DNA from: Thermohalobaculum sp039178805
GTDB taxonomy: Bacteria > Pseudomonadota > Alphaproteobacteria > Rhodobacterales > Rhodobacteraceae
Direction: 5' to 3'
NCBI GenBank assembly: GCA_039178805.1
Contig: JBCDFC010000271.1
Span: 1-6,276, forward strand
DNA length: 6,276 nucleotides
Shown: one piece after another, positions 6,153 to 6,276 of the stretch
Layout: every line of letters starts with the position of its first letter
How positions within the stretch are numbered: the first letter of the stretch is position 1
The notes under the pieces: model-generated
Seen by the model: only the letters and a program-made list of their open reading frames with translations
Databases searched by the model: none
What the model was told of the DNA's origin: nothing
Translations under genes and position numbers: made by a program

Positions 6153-6276
6153 GTCAAACCTGCTTGCCGATCGTGCCGATCCTGAACCGATGCATGCGGT
6201 TTTCCCGCTTGGCGTGCTAAACTGTCGCGGCACACACGCCCGAGTGATCGAAACTGTCCAGCTTGGTGCTTGATCG
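6153..6276. promoter_or_regulatory. Upstream region of the hydrolase gene with short direct repeats
   Basis: The region before the hydrolase start is more AT-rich than its surroundings and probably holds its promoter, but I cannot pick a confident -35/-10 pair. Two identical 8-mers, AAACTGTC on the plus strand, lie at 6219-6226 and 6251-6258. They are 32 bp apart, close to three helical turns, as expected for a regulator binding one face of the DNA. GCCGATC is also repeated at 6166-6172 and 6175-6181. The next gene upstream is beyond the window. Confidence 0.3.

Noticed and set aside
1..6276. tRNA, rRNA, CRISPR, insertion sequences, toxin-antitoxin or phage genes
   Set aside because: No cloverleaf, regular repeat-spacer pattern, transposase motif or terminal inverted repeats were seen. 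All long frames are explained by the listed genes.

Overview
The window is high-GC, gene-dense DNA with short intergenic gaps and ATGA stop/start overlaps. This style, together with the protein families seen, suggests an alphaproteobacterium (Rhizobiales- or Rhodobacterales-like). That placement is an impression from composition and gene content and was not tested by any search.

Layout. (a) 1-788, plus strand: the 3' end of a GT-B (GT4-like) glycosyltransferase cut by the window edge, then an unrecognised 147-residue protein whose ATG overlaps the glycosyltransferase stop. (b) 817-1050, minus strand, convergent with (a): a 77-residue protein with two predicted membrane helices. (c) 1213-4447, minus strand: a three-gene signalling operon joined by ATGA overlaps. 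In transcription order it encodes a membrane histidine kinase with a periplasmic SBP_bac_3 sensor, a stand-alone Rcp1-type response regulator, and a soluble protein with an N-terminal receiver followed by a histidine kinase core. (d) 4563-6143, minus strand: a membrane-anchored alpha/beta hydrolase fused to about eight further membrane helices.

How the genes may work together. The operon in (c) looks like a complete input and relay unit: a periplasmic ligand sensor, a diffusible single-domain receiver, and a second kinase carrying its own receiver. None of the three proteins has a DNA-binding or enzymatic output domain, and no Hpt domain is visible, so the final target must be encoded elsewhere or the output must be protein-protein. 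The kinase core (SHDLKSPL H-box) and the Rcp1-type regulator resemble parts usually found beside bacterial phytochromes. Here a solute-binding sensor occupies the input position. The hydrolase upstream of the operon is on the same strand, 115 bp away, and could be co-transcribed, but nothing in the sequence links it functionally to the relay.

No RNA genes, mobile elements, CRISPR arrays or attachment sites were seen. The most noteworthy items are the output-less relay with its solute-binding sensor and the hydrolase/multi-helix membrane fusion with a GHSMA nucleophile elbow.
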